Of a stretch of 64,000 bases of DNA, positions 11,168 to 19,934 are shown piece by piece. Where the stretch lies: positions 124,001 to 188,000 of the forward strand of contig NZ_BJYM01000007.1 of the NCBI RefSeq assembly GCF_007991515.1. Direction: 5' to 3'. The notes beneath the pieces are model-generated. The model was given only the letters and a program-made list of their open reading frames with translations. It searched no databases and was not told the DNA's origin. The position numbers and the translations under genes are program-made. Origin of the DNA: Oceanobacillus sojae (lineage in GTDB: Bacteria; Bacillota; Bacilli; Bacillales; Amphibacillaceae). Positions within the stretch are counted from its first letter, which is position 1, and every line of letters starts with the position of its first letter.

Positions 11168-12073
11168 ATGAATTCAGCTATCAGTGAAACAATGACCGAT
11201 AAGATTATAAAAATTCTGATTTACGTTTTCCTGGGTTTTGCTACGTTAATTGTATTGTATCCTCTGGTATATATAATCAGTGCATCTATTAGTGACCCTG
11301 CCGATGTGAATTCAGGAAAAATGTGGCTTTTTCCTAAAGGAATTACGTTTGAAGGATATCGCATTATTTTTGAAAATGGTGCAATCTGGAAAGGGTATTT
11401 AAATACCCTATTCTATACAGTATTGGGGACAACAATTAATCTTGCCGTAACTATACCTGCAGCATATGCCTTGTCGAGGAAGGATTTTGCGGGCAGAAAT
11501 TTATTCATGGCAATGTTCGTAATTACTATGTTTTTCAGTGGCGGGTTGATTCCTACTTATCTGGTTGTAAAAAGTCTTGGGTTAATCGACACCATTTGGG
11601 CAATGGTTCTGCCAAATGCAGCGGCTGTCTGGAATATTGTTATTGCCAGGGTGTTTTTCCAGTCAACGATCCCGAAAGAACTGGAGGAAGCGGCAATTAT
11701 TGACGGAGCATCTAACTTTAAAATGTTTTTCAAAATCATATTGCCTTTGTCTATGCCTATTATCGCAGTAATGGGACTATTCTATGGTGTAGGACATTGG
11801 AATGGCTACTTTAATGCATTGATTTATTTATCAGACAAAGAACTGTTTCCGCTTCAGCTGGTTTTGAGGGAAATACTTGTTTTACAAGAAATGGCTTCAC
11901 AGAACACGGATGTAACAGGAAGTATGGCAGAAGCAATGCACAGTAAGCAACAACTTGCAGCAGTTATCAAATATGGTGTAATGATTGTTTCCACCTTGCC
12001 GATTATTATTATATATCCATTTTTACAACGCTTCTTCGTAAAGGGTGTTATGATCGGCTCGCTAAAAGGTTAG
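11168..12073 (+). CDS. Sugar ABC transporter permease 2 (LplC/YtcP type)
   Basis: A 301-residue permease with six predicted helices that would form a heterodimer with the product of the preceding gene. The EAA loop reads ELEEAAIIDGASNFKMFFKI, followed by LPLSMPIIAVM. It ends in GVMIGSLKG, typical for YtcP/LplC proteins. ATG 11168 is preceded by GGGAGG. The third binding protein follows after 54 bp, in the same transcription unit. Confidence 0.93.
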   Translation: MNSAISETMTDKIIKILIYVFLGFATLIVLYPLVYIISASISDPADVNSGKMWLFPKGITFEGYRIIFENGAIWKGYLNTLFYTVLGTTINLAVTIPAAYALSRKDFAGRNLFMAMFVITMFFSGGLIPTYLVVKSLGLIDTIWAMVLPNAAAVWNIVIARVFFQSTIPKELEEAAIIDGASNFKMFFKIILPLSMPIIAVMGLFYGVGHWNGYFNALIYLSDKELFPLQLVLREILVLQEMASQNTDVTGSMAEAMHSKQQLAAVIKYGVMIVSTLPIIIIYPFLQRFFVKGVMIGSLKG

Positions 12074-12127
12074 AGATGAATAATATGAAATTTATGGATT
12101 ATTTGTAAAATGGAAAGGAGAATAACA

Positions 12128-13747
12128 ATGAAACAAACTTGGAGGCTGCTAGTAACTTTAATGCTATTCATCACCATAATGGCAGCATGCGGTTCAGATG
12201 AAGAAACGCAAAAAAGAGATGCAAATGCACAAAAAGCAGCAGAAGCGGAGGTCAACAAAGAGGGATTTCCTATTGTGGATGAAGAAATACAATTAACAAT
12301 GATGGCTCCAGGAAACGGAATCGAAGAGTGGGAAAATATGGAGCTGCTGAAGGACTATACAGAGAAGACCAACATTCAATTCAAATACGTTACGCCGCCG
12401 GCCAGTGATTTTCAGACAAAGCTGAACCTTGCCTTTACCAGCGGGGACATAGGGGATATCATTTACGGTGCAGGCACAGATAATTTGACACCTGGGATGG
12501 AGGTTGATTATGGAGAGCAGGGTGTACTTATACCGCTGGAAGAATTGATTGAAGAATATGCACCGAATTTGAAAAAACTGCTGGAAGAAAAACCGGATAT
12601 TAAAAAGTCAATTACAACCGTTGACGGCCACATCTACTCCTTACCGATGGTCAGTGATGAAACAACTGCACAATGGTATACAGGGCCATTATGGTATAAC
12701 GGGAAATGGCTGGAAGCACTAGGAGTTGAGGAATTACCCAAAACTACAGATGAATTCTATGAATTATTGAAACGGTTTAAAGAAGAAGATCCAAACGGAA
12801 ATGGACAAGCTGATGAAATTCCGTTATTGGATGTAAAAATGGAAAGCTCCCGTCCATGGCTGCTTGCTGCATTTGGTATCAAGGAATGGGGAATTGAAGA
12901 AAATAACGGAAAAGTGCGTTATGCCCCAATGGAAGAAGCATATAAAGAGTATTTGACGTATATGCATAAACTTTATGAAGAAGGGTTATTGGATTCGGAA
13001 ACATTTTCTCAGTCTGATGAACAGAAAAAGGCCAAAGGTCAAGACAGCCGCATTGGTGTTTTCCCGGATTGGTACTCTTTCTTTACTACTGGAGAACCGG
13101 AAGAAGAAGCTGTCGGGAATCCAATGTTCTATCCTTTGACGAATGACGATTCCAGAGAGCCTGTAATTCCTCTTGGTCACGGGATGTCCAGAGGAGCCTT
13201 CTCTATTTCAGAAAGTAATCCGAATCCAGAAGCATCGATTCGCTGGATTGATTATTTCTACTCCAAAGAAGGATTTGAATATTTGAATATGGGACCAGAA
13301 GGGCATCTATGGGAGTGGGAAGATGAAGAAGAAGGAACGAAGCAGAAGCTTGATACACCGGAAGGATATGAGTCTTCAGAGGATTATCGGGGTTCGCTTA
13401 CTCCCGACTATGGTATTACAACACCGTCATTAAGAAATGATCTGGATAGTTTGGGAGAAGATACTCAATTTGAACAATTTATTAAGGAAGAAACAGCGGA
13501 AAAGATTGAACCGTTTGGCGAAATCGGATATCCTCTTGTTTATTTGACAAAAGAGGAGCAAAAAGAAGTAAACAATATTGAAGTGGACTTGAATTCTTAT
13601 GTAGAACAAATGGAGGCGAAATTTATTACAGGTGTGGAGCCATTATCCAACTGGGATAATTATGTTGATACCATTGAAAAGATGAATATCAAACGTTACG
13701 TGGAGATTTATCAGGATGCTTATAATCGCTGGAAAGAAAATGATTAA
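12128..13747 (+). CDS. Extracellular solute-binding lipoprotein 3 (LplA/YtcQ type)
   Basis: A 539-residue paralogue of the proteins at 6175 and 7971. The signal peptide ends with lipobox MAAC (Cys21), followed by a charged linker and KEGFPIVDEEIQLTMM. ATG 12128 has AAAGGAG nine bases upstream; an in-frame GTG/ATG six codons earlier overlaps that site. It is the copy placed directly behind the permease pair, so it is the likeliest main receptor, with the other two copies widening or modulating ligand range (inference). Confidence 0.92.
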   Translation: MKQTWRLLVTLMLFITIMAACGSDEETQKRDANAQKAAEAEVNKEGFPIVDEEIQLTMMAPGNGIEEWENMELLKDYTEKTNIQFKYVTPPASDFQTKLNLAFTSGDIGDIIYGAGTDNLTPGMEVDYGEQGVLIPLEELIEEYAPNLKKLLEEKPDIKKSITTVDGHIYSLPMVSDETTAQWYTGPLWYNGKWLEALGVEELPKTTDEFYELLKRFKEEDPNGNGQADEIPLLDVKMESSRPWLLAAFGIKEWGIEENNGKVRYAPMEEAYKEYLTYMHKLYEEGLLDSETFSQSDEQKKAKGQDSRIGVFPDWYSFFTTGEPEEEAVGNPMFYPLTNDDSREPVIPLGHGMSRGAFSISESNPNPEASIRWIDYFYSKEGFEYLNMGPEGHLWEWEDEEEGTKQKLDTPEGYESSEDYRGSLTPDYGITTPSLRNDLDSLGEDTQFEQFIKEETAEKIEPFGEIGYPLVYLTKEEQKEVNNIEVDLNSYVEQMEAKFITGVEPLSNWDNYVDTIEKMNIKRYVEIYQDAYNRWKEND

Positions 13748-13818
13748 CAACGAAAGGACGATGTGAAAAAACATGTCGATAGGTTAAAATAGTTGAGTAG
13801 TAAATGCATATAGAATGA

Positions 13819-13832
13819 TGTAATCGCTTTCG
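13819..13832 (+). promoter_or_regulatory. Near-perfect cre (CcpA) site before the catabolic genes
   Basis: TGTAATCGCTTTCG matches TGWAANCGNTNWCA at 13 of 14 positions (last base G for A). As at 10124, it follows a TAGAAT hexamer (13811-13816), though I see no good -35 box. Confidence 0.6.
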
Positions 13833-13911
13833 ACTTACCGCCAGAAAAAAGTATGTTTGAATACTTTGAAATGAATTTGCGGCAAATAGCAGAAAGAAGG
13901 TCGTCAAACTT

Positions 13912-14106
13912 ATGAAAGAGCCAGGATATAACAGCCATTTAATATTGGAATGTGAAGAAATAGAGGATTGTGTAGAGACATACAGGGCAAGCGCGGATCA
14001 TACCATCGTTTTCTTGGGAAGGCACAGTCCCTTCAGACATGAAAATTTTAAACACACTAGATATATGAAAAGGAAACAAATAACTGCTGGAGGTGTTCGA
14101 AAATGA
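13912..14106 (+). pseudogene. Short reading frame, possible glycoside hydrolase remnant
   Basis: A 64-codon frame between the third binding protein and the TIM-barrel gene, overlapping the latter by four bases. The ribosome site is weak (GAAAGAAGG, 14 bases before ATG). The segment SADHTIVFLGRHSPF faintly recalls the C-terminal domain of family 3 glycoside hydrolases (AD-x-x-IVFVGNHP). That would make sense in a sugar locus lacking any intact hydrolase, but the resemblance is weak. It may equally be an unknown small protein. Confidence 0.3.
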
Positions 14107-14900
14107 AGCTTGGGATAAGTTCTTATAGTTTAGTGAAGGCGCTGAATGTCGGAGAAATGACCATTTTGGATGTTATTGATTTGACAGCAGCTCAGGGAGG
14201 AAAGCATATTGAATTGGTGCCAATGGGATATACATTGACCGATAATCCGGGTTTAATTAAAAAAATTAAAGAAAGAGTAAAAGAGGTTGGAATTGAAATT
14301 TCTAATTATGCTATTGGTGCAGATTTTCTGCCGGCTACAGCAGAAGCATATGAACAGGAGGTGGAGCGTGTCAAAAAAGAAGTAGATGTCGCTGACGCAT
14401 TAGGAGTTAAGCGGATGCGGCATGATGTTTCATTTAAACCGATCCAGGAAACGTCGATTCAACAGTTTGAAAAAGACCTGCCGCGGCTGGTGGAAGCCTG
14501 TCAACGGATAGCTGACTACGCAAAGAAATACGATATTGTGACCAGCATTGAAAATCATGGTTTTTATGTTTAGGCAAGCGACCGAATTCAGCGTTTACTT
14601 AGCAGTGTGGATCGGGAAAATTTTAAAACGACTTTGGATGTCGGAAATTTCCTCTGTGTGGATGAAGACCCTGTTGCTGCCGTGAAGAAAAATATAAAAG
14701 ATGCATCTATGATTCATATCAAGGATTTCTATTATCGTCTAGAATCTGCGCATTATCTTGGTGAAGGCTGGTTTCAAACAGCTTCAGGTAATTATTTACG
14801 CGGAGCAATCAGTGGACATGGAGATATCAACTTGTACGATATCATCCATGTCATCAAGCAATCCGGCTATGATGGATACATTTCAATTGAATTCGAATGA
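14103..14900 (+). pseudogene. Xylose-isomerase-like TIM barrel with in-frame TAG
   Basis: One continuous 265-codon frame interrupted only by TAG at 14571-14573. Both sides encode a sugar phosphate isomerase/epimerase of the AP endonuclease 2 fold. Before the stop are MKLGISSYSLVKAL, HIELVPMG and SIENHGFYV; after it are ASDRIQRLL, TTLDVGNFL, MIHIKDFY and a C-terminal SIEFE, which supply the metal ligands of the family. Relatives have a residue such as Gln here, so CAG to TAG is the simplest explanation. AGGTG precedes ATG 14103. Unless the stop is read through or is a sequencing error, the barrel lacks its C-terminal half. Confidence 0.85.
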
Positions 14901-14989
14901 ATGGAAGAATGCAGACAAGCTACTAAAATTAGTTTGAACAATGTTCAGAATATCTGGAATGAAATCTGAAATAAGAAAAGGGGCCGGCA

Positions 14990-15103
14990 GTGGAGGGAAT
15001 TAAAGCTGGTATTATTGGCGCCTGCTCCATTTTTGAAATGCATTTTGAATCTTTAATTGATGAACAAGGTAAAAACTTTTTTGAAAAAATAGGAGGAATT
15101 TGA
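14990..15103 (+). pseudogene. N-terminal fragment of a Gfo/Idh/MocA oxidoreductase
   Basis: GTG 14990 opens 37 codons starting VEGIKAGIIGACSIFEMH, which resembles the first beta strand and nucleotide loop of Gfo/Idh/MocA dehydrogenases. It then runs into unrelated sequence (GKNFFEKIGGI) and a TGA that overlaps the ribosome site of the next gene. It looks like the stump of a fourth oxidoreductase removed by internal deletion. It is probably not functional. Confidence 0.55.
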
Positions 15104-15105
15104 AT

Positions 15106-16185
15106 ATGACGAAAAAATTAAATGTGGCTATTATCGGGTGCGGAGGAATTGCTAATGGAAAACACCTTCCAAGCCTATCAAAAATAAAGGAAGTAGCATT
15201 AACAGCATTCTGTGATATTGAGAAAGAAAAAGCAGTAAAAGCGGCTCAAGCATATGGAACAGAAGACGCGACAGTATATGAAGATTACCAAAAATTATTG
15301 GAGGATCAGACGATTGATGTGGTGCATGTTCTGACTCCGAACATCTCTCATGCAGAAATCTCGATTGCTGCACTGGAAGCCGGGAAGCATGTAATGTGCG
15401 AGAAACCAATGGCCAAAACCTCAGAGGAAGCAAAACAAATGGTAGAAGCAGCACACCGGACTGGGAAGAAATTGACGGTTGGCTACAACAACCGCTTTAG
15501 ACCAGACAGCCAGCATCTGCATCAGGTAACTGAACGTGGAGATTTAGGGGAGGTGTATTTCGCGAAGGCACACGCGATTCGACGTCGGGCTGTACCAACA
15601 TGGGGTGTATTTTTGGATGAAGAAAAACAGGGCGGTGGACCATTAATTGATATTGGAACACATGCGCTTGATCTTACCTTATGGATGATGGACAATTATA
15701 AACCAAAGTCTGTCATGGGAAACACGTATCATAAATTAGGCAAAAAGAAAGATGCCGCGAATGCATGGGGGCCTTGGGATCCGGAAAAATTTACGGTAGA
15801 AGATTCCGCATTCGGTTTTATTACAATGGAGAATGGGGCAACGATTACTCTGGAAGCGAGCTGGGCATTGAATTCATTAGATGTGGATGAAGCAAAGTGT
15901 ACGCTCAGTGGTACCGAGGGCGGCGCAGATATGAAAAACGGCTTGCGAATTAATGGGGAGGACTTTGGAAAACTATATACCAATGAGATTGATCTCTCAA
16001 CCAGCGGTGTGGCCTTTTATGAAGGAAAAGCGGAAAATGATGCCGATTTGGAAGCGAGATTGTGGATAGAAAGTATTATCAACGATACAGAACCAACGGT
16101 AAAACCAGAAGAAACACTTGTTGTTACGCAAATTTTGGAGGCGATCTATGAATCTGCGAAAACAGGGAAAGCAGTTTATTTTTAA
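15106..16185 (+). CDS. Gfo/Idh/MocA family oxidoreductase 1
   Basis: A 359-residue NAD(P)-dependent sugar dehydrogenase. The Rossmann motif AIIGCGGIANGKH is at the N-terminus, CEKPMAKT carries the catalytic lysine, and GGGPLIDIGTHALD carries the catalytic histidine. ATG 15106 follows AGGAGG by nine bases; the TTG two codons earlier is less likely. Within the island it probably oxidises or reduces a hydroxyl of the imported sugar. The third oxidoreductase (17262) is a close paralogue, sharing the HAIRRRxxPxWGVF segment. The exact substrate is unknown. Confidence 0.9.
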   Translation: MTKKLNVAIIGCGGIANGKHLPSLSKIKEVALTAFCDIEKEKAVKAAQAYGTEDATVYEDYQKLLEDQTIDVVHVLTPNISHAEISIAALEAGKHVMCEKPMAKTSEEAKQMVEAAHRTGKKLTVGYNNRFRPDSQHLHQVTERGDLGEVYFAKAHAIRRRAVPTWGVFLDEEKQGGGPLIDIGTHALDLTLWMMDNYKPKSVMGNTYHKLGKKKDAANAWGPWDPEKFTVEDSAFGFITMENGATITLEASWALNSLDVDEAKCTLSGTEGGADMKNGLRINGEDFGKLYTNEIDLSTSGVAFYEGKAENDADLEARLWIESIINDTEPTVKPEETLVVTQILEAIYESAKTGKAVYF

Positions 16186-16248
16186 TTGGAGTATTTTCTA
16201 AAAAAATATTTAACAAATAATATGTTGCCTTAACTGAGGAGGAAAAAA

Positions 16249-17259
16249 ATGATAAATGTAGCATTACTTAGCAGATGGCATGTACATGCAGATGATTATG
16301 CAAGAGAAGTGAAAGAAAACGAACACCTTTCTGTCCAGCTTGTCTGGGATGAGGAGGAAGAGCGGGGAAAGAAATGGGCAGACGAACTGGGAGTTCCTTT
16401 TGAAGTGAACTTCCAAACCGTCCTGGACAATCCGGAAATAGATGCTGTTGTTGTTACGACACCGACAAGTTTGCATAAAGATATCATTATCGCCGCAGCA
16501 GAACATAAAAAGCATATATTTACGGAAAAGATATTGGCATTTACGGTTGAAGAATGTGAAGAAATCTATAAAACTGTGAAAGCAAATCAGGTAAAACTGA
16601 TGGTTTCCATGCCGAGACTAACAGCGAATTATTATGTGTACGCACAAAAGGCAGTAGACAAAGGATGGCTTGGAGATTTAACCACAATTCGCTGCCGGTT
16701 TGCGCATAATGGTGCAGTTGCTGCTGGAGATGGAAAATACGGTTGGCTCCCGGAACGTTTTTTTAATGCAGCACAGAGTGGGGGAGGGGCGCTCATTGAT
16801 CTTGGGGCGCATCCGTTCTATTTGACTAATCGGCTCGCTGGTCCTGCGAAAGCATTGCAAGCATCACTCCATTCCATAAGAAATCTTGGTGCAGATGATA
16901 ATGCTGTTGTTATTGTGGAATATGAATCAGGCAGCTTGGGCATTATTGAAACAAGCTTTTTATCAAATGGAAGCCCTTTTCAATTAGAACTTTATGGAAC
17001 AGAAGGGACACTGCTTATTGAAGATGAACAGATTCGTTTAAGAAGCAGTCAATTCGAGGGGAGTGGATGGATACAGCCAGAAGATGCACAGGAGCCTCTC
17101 CCAATTCCAATGGAACAGTGGGCTGCAGCAATACAGGGCAAATCGAAACCAACTATCACAGAAGAAGACGTTATTCAATTAACCCGTCTTAACGAAGCGG
17201 CAGCTTTATCACAAGAAGAAAATCGCCGGATTGAACTAATTGAATTGCTGGGGGAATAG
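16249..17259 (+). CDS. Gfo/Idh/MocA family oxidoreductase 2, divergent
   Basis: A 336-residue member whose motifs depart from its neighbours. The N-terminus reads INVALLSRWHVHADDY, without the GxGxxG nucleotide loop. The EKP motif is EKILAF, and the catalytic region is GGGALIDLGAHPFYL, keeping Asp and His but losing the last Asp. AGGAGGAAAAAA precedes ATG 16249. It lies two bases before oxidoreductase 3, so the two are translationally close. It may bind a different cofactor or act as a subunit (inference). Confidence 0.85.
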   Translation: MINVALLSRWHVHADDYAREVKENEHLSVQLVWDEEEERGKKWADELGVPFEVNFQTVLDNPEIDAVVVTTPTSLHKDIIIAAAEHKKHIFTEKILAFTVEECEEIYKTVKANQVKLMVSMPRLTANYYVYAQKAVDKGWLGDLTTIRCRFAHNGAVAAGDGKYGWLPERFFNAAQSGGGALIDLGAHPFYLTNRLAGPAKALQASLHSIRNLGADDNAVVIVEYESGSLGIIETSFLSNGSPFQLELYGTEGTLLIEDEQIRLRSSQFEGSGWIQPEDAQEPLPIPMEQWAAAIQGKSKPTITEEDVIQLTRLNEAAALSQEENRRIELIELLGE

Positions 17260-17261
17260 TA

Positions 17262-18314
17262 ATGGAAAAGGCGTTACGTGTCGGTATTATAGGAGCAGGA
17301 GGCATTGCGGCAACGGTGCATATCCCAAATTATCTAAAGCAAAAGAACAAGGTGGAAATTGTTGCTATCACAGATGTGGCCAAAGAGAATGCGAAAGCTG
17401 TTGCCAAAACATTTAATATTAATCAAGTTTTTACAGATCACCAGGAAATGTTGAAGGAAGTAGAGCTTGATGCCGTAAGCGTCTGTACACCTAATAAGTT
17501 TCATGCTGAAGTGACAATTGCAGCGCTTCAGGCAGGCTGTCATGTTATTTGTGAGAAACCTCCCGCGATGACGGTGGAGGAGGCTCAAAAAATGGCTGAA
17601 ACAGCAAAGCAGTATGGGAAAATATTAACTTATGGGCTGAGTTTTCGACATACACAGGAAGTAGATACTTTAAAGCGGTTTATTGATGAAAATGAACTTG
17701 GTGAAATTTATGCTGCGAGGGTACATGCAATCCGACGTCGTGGAATCCCAGGCTGGGGTGTCTTTACGAACAAGGAACTCCAGGGGGGAGGCCCGCTTAT
17801 TGATATTGGTGTGCACATGCTGGATGCTGCCCTTTACTTGATGGGATACCCGGAACCGGATACTGTTTTTGGTGTTACTTATCAGAAGCTCGGCAATAAA
17901 CCGGGTGTCGGCTTGGCAGGACATTGGGACTGGGAGAACTTCTCGATAGAAGATATGGCACGGGGAATGGTGACGTTTAAAAATGGAGCATCGATTATTT
18001 TGGAATCGGCGTTTGCCGCAAATACAGAGAAACATGATGAAATGTCTGTTTCTTTGATGGGTGAAAGCGGAGGTGCAGATGTTTTTCCTTTAAAAATTTA
18101 CCAGGAAAAACATCAAACATTAATAGATACTACACCATCTTTTCTACCGGCGAAAGATAATTACGAATTGCAAATGGAAAGATTCATAGATTGCTGTTTG
18201 AATGAGGACCAGCCAATCAGTACGGCAGAACAGGGGGTGATTCTTCAAAAAATTATTAATGGACTTTATGAATCTGCCGATAAAGGAGAACCGGTTAAAT
18301 TTTTCGCTGAATAA
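17262..18314 (+). CDS. Gfo/Idh/MocA family oxidoreductase 3
   Basis: A 350-residue enzyme with a canonical nucleotide loop (GIIGAGGIAATVH), CEKPPAMT and GGGPLIDIGVHMLD. It is similar along its length to oxidoreductase 1, including AIRRRGIPGWGVF, and so probably acts on a related sugar, perhaps at a different step of an oxidation, isomerisation and reduction sequence. GGGGGAATAGTA precedes ATG 17262; the spacing to the previous gene is two bases. Confidence 0.9.
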   Translation: MEKALRVGIIGAGGIAATVHIPNYLKQKNKVEIVAITDVAKENAKAVAKTFNINQVFTDHQEMLKEVELDAVSVCTPNKFHAEVTIAALQAGCHVICEKPPAMTVEEAQKMAETAKQYGKILTYGLSFRHTQEVDTLKRFIDENELGEIYAARVHAIRRRGIPGWGVFTNKELQGGGPLIDIGVHMLDAALYLMGYPEPDTVFGVTYQKLGNKPGVGLAGHWDWENFSIEDMARGMVTFKNGASIILESAFAANTEKHDEMSVSLMGESGGADVFPLKIYQEKHQTLIDTTPSFLPAKDNYELQMERFIDCCLNEDQPISTAEQGVILQKIINGLYESADKGEPVKFFAE

Positions 18315-18399
18315 GCTGATTTATAAATGGCATTTCTATCAAATCAATCGGATGAAAGTGATTATATAAAGAAATTACAAACAGATGGGAGATGGAATT

Positions 18400-19155
18400 A
18401 TGGGTGAATTTGGGTTGCAGCTTTATTCTGTTCGTGATACAGCAGAAGATAATTTATTAGAGACTATCAGCCTTGTAGCAGATATGGGCTATCAGGGAGT
18501 TCAGTTTGCAGGATTCTTTCAGACGCCTGCAATGAATTTGAAAAGATTAATGGACAATAAACAGATTGGTGCAGCTGGCAGTCATACAGGCCTTGATGAA
18601 TTGACCGGGGACAAGCTGAAAGAGACGATTGCTTATAATCAGGAAATCGGGAACAGCCTGCTGATTTGTCCCTGGCTGCCTGAAACAGACCGAAAAACTA
18701 GAGCAGATTATCAACGGACAGCTCAAAAATTAAATGAAATTGGACAAATATGCAAGGACAACGGGATGATATTTGCTTATCATAATCATCACTTTGAATT
18801 TGAGACGTTTGATGGCGAAACAGGTTTTGAGCTTTTATTCGGTCAGACAGAACAGGAACTTGTACAGATTGAATTGGACTGTTACTGGGCAACGCACGCA
18901 GGTTATGACCCGACTGATATTATCAGAAAATATGGGAGGCGGATTATATCTCTCCATATAAAAGATATGAAAGAAGAGAACGGTAAAAGACGAAGTATAG
19001 AGATAGGAGCGGGCATGCTTGATATAAAAACATTGCTCCGTGTTGGAAAAGAGAATGGGGTTAACTGGTTTATAGTGGAACAGGAAGATTTTGTCGGTGA
19101 TCCGCTGGAAAGTGCTAGAACCAATATTAATAATTTAAATAAGATTTTTTTATAG
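18400..19155 (+). CDS. Sugar phosphate isomerase/epimerase family TIM barrel
   Basis: A 251-residue AP endonuclease 2-fold (xylose isomerase-like) protein. Motifs in order are LQLYSVRDTA, FAYHNHHFEFE with a metal-binding His/Glu pair, QIELDCYWATHAG, ISLHIKDMK and WFIVEQED. Proteins of this type act as epimerases, isomerases or 3-keto-sugar processing enzymes next to Gfo/Idh dehydrogenases. I start at ATG 18400, which has GGGAGATGGA before it; the upstream ATG at 18385 would place the ribosome site inside the gene. A terminator follows, closing the island. Confidence 0.9.
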   Translation: MGEFGLQLYSVRDTAEDNLLETISLVADMGYQGVQFAGFFQTPAMNLKRLMDNKQIGAAGSHTGLDELTGDKLKETIAYNQEIGNSLLICPWLPETDRKTRADYQRTAQKLNEIGQICKDNGMIFAYHNHHFEFETFDGETGFELLFGQTEQELVQIELDCYWATHAGYDPTDIIRKYGRRIISLHIKDMKEENGKRRSIEIGAGMLDIKTLLRVGKENGVNWFIVEQEDFVGDPLESARTNINNLNKIFL

Positions 19156-19184
19156 GAAGAATCCCGTTAACAAGAATTTAAAGG

Positions 19185-19220
19185 AAAGAGCTCTCGATTT
19201 AAATAAGAGAGGCTCTTTCT
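19185..19220 (+). terminator. Terminator of the sugar catabolic operon
   Basis: AAAGAGCTCTC pairs imperfectly with GAGAGGCTCTTT around an AT-rich loop, followed by T residues. Confidence 0.75.
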
Positions 19221-19313
19221 AATATACATAAGCGAGATCTGATTATTTTAGATATGGTTCTAACTAGTATAGGATTAGTATCAGGAAGAATTTATCAGAT
19301 AAATAAAATTTTT

Positions 19314-19338
19314 AGTCGCCTTACGGGTGGCTTTTTTA
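19314..19338 (+). terminator. Second hairpin with T run
   Basis: AGTCGCC (19314-19320) pairs with GGTGGCT (19326-19332) through three G-U pairs around a TTACG loop, then six T. No gene lies directly before it, so it may back up the terminator 100 bp upstream or end an unseen short transcript. Confidence 0.6.
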
Positions 19339-19446
19339 TTATTTTAAAAATCAGGGTATACACATTGATAAGAAGTATATAATGATTGAACATAACTGTG
19401 AGTTATTTAAACAGCCTGAAAATGTTGAAAGAAGAGGGGGTATTAT

Positions 19447-19892
19447 TTGCACGAGCCTAAATCAAAGTTAAGTAAGTTATTTAATTTTATATTATTATTG
19501 ATTATTGCCGTTTCATTGATTATGTGGATATTTAACTTAACTTTTTCTTTACCCGTTAACTTTGCTGAGATGGTTGAGGACAATGCGGAAACTTCGGTGA
19601 ATGCGATTGAAAGAATAGAGGCTGAAATGTCAGGGCAATTTCCGGATAAGTTTACTGATTTTTCGGATTATATATACCTGAAGATAATCAGAATTTTATT
19701 ATTGCAGGAGATGAAGTAAAGCAATATATAAATGATGGGTATAGATTATATCGGATTAATAATGTAGACAGAATAAGAGACGAAGCAAATGAGTATGAAT
19801 TGACGTTGAGATTTATAAATGGTTACAGTTTATTTTATACGGCTGGCGTCGGCTATATAATCGATGATAAAGGAGTACTTATAAAGTTTTAG
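19447..19892 (+). pseudogene. Hypothetical membrane-anchored protein, frameshifted
   Basis: TTG 19447 with AGAGGGGG upstream opens a frame with an N-terminal membrane helix (LFNFILLLIIAVSLIMWIF). It ends at 19719 in unlikely residues. At about 19676-19680 the adjacent frame takes over smoothly as PEDNQNFIIAGDEVKQYIND and continues to a TAG at 19892 with protein-like sequence ending VGYIIDDKGVLIKF. One missing base explains both halves as a single protein of about 147 residues with an extracytoplasmic domain. I do not recognise the family. Confidence 0.65.
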
Positions 19893-19934
19893 ATGATTAG
19901 AATGCACTTTACAGAAAAGTAATATCATTATTCG

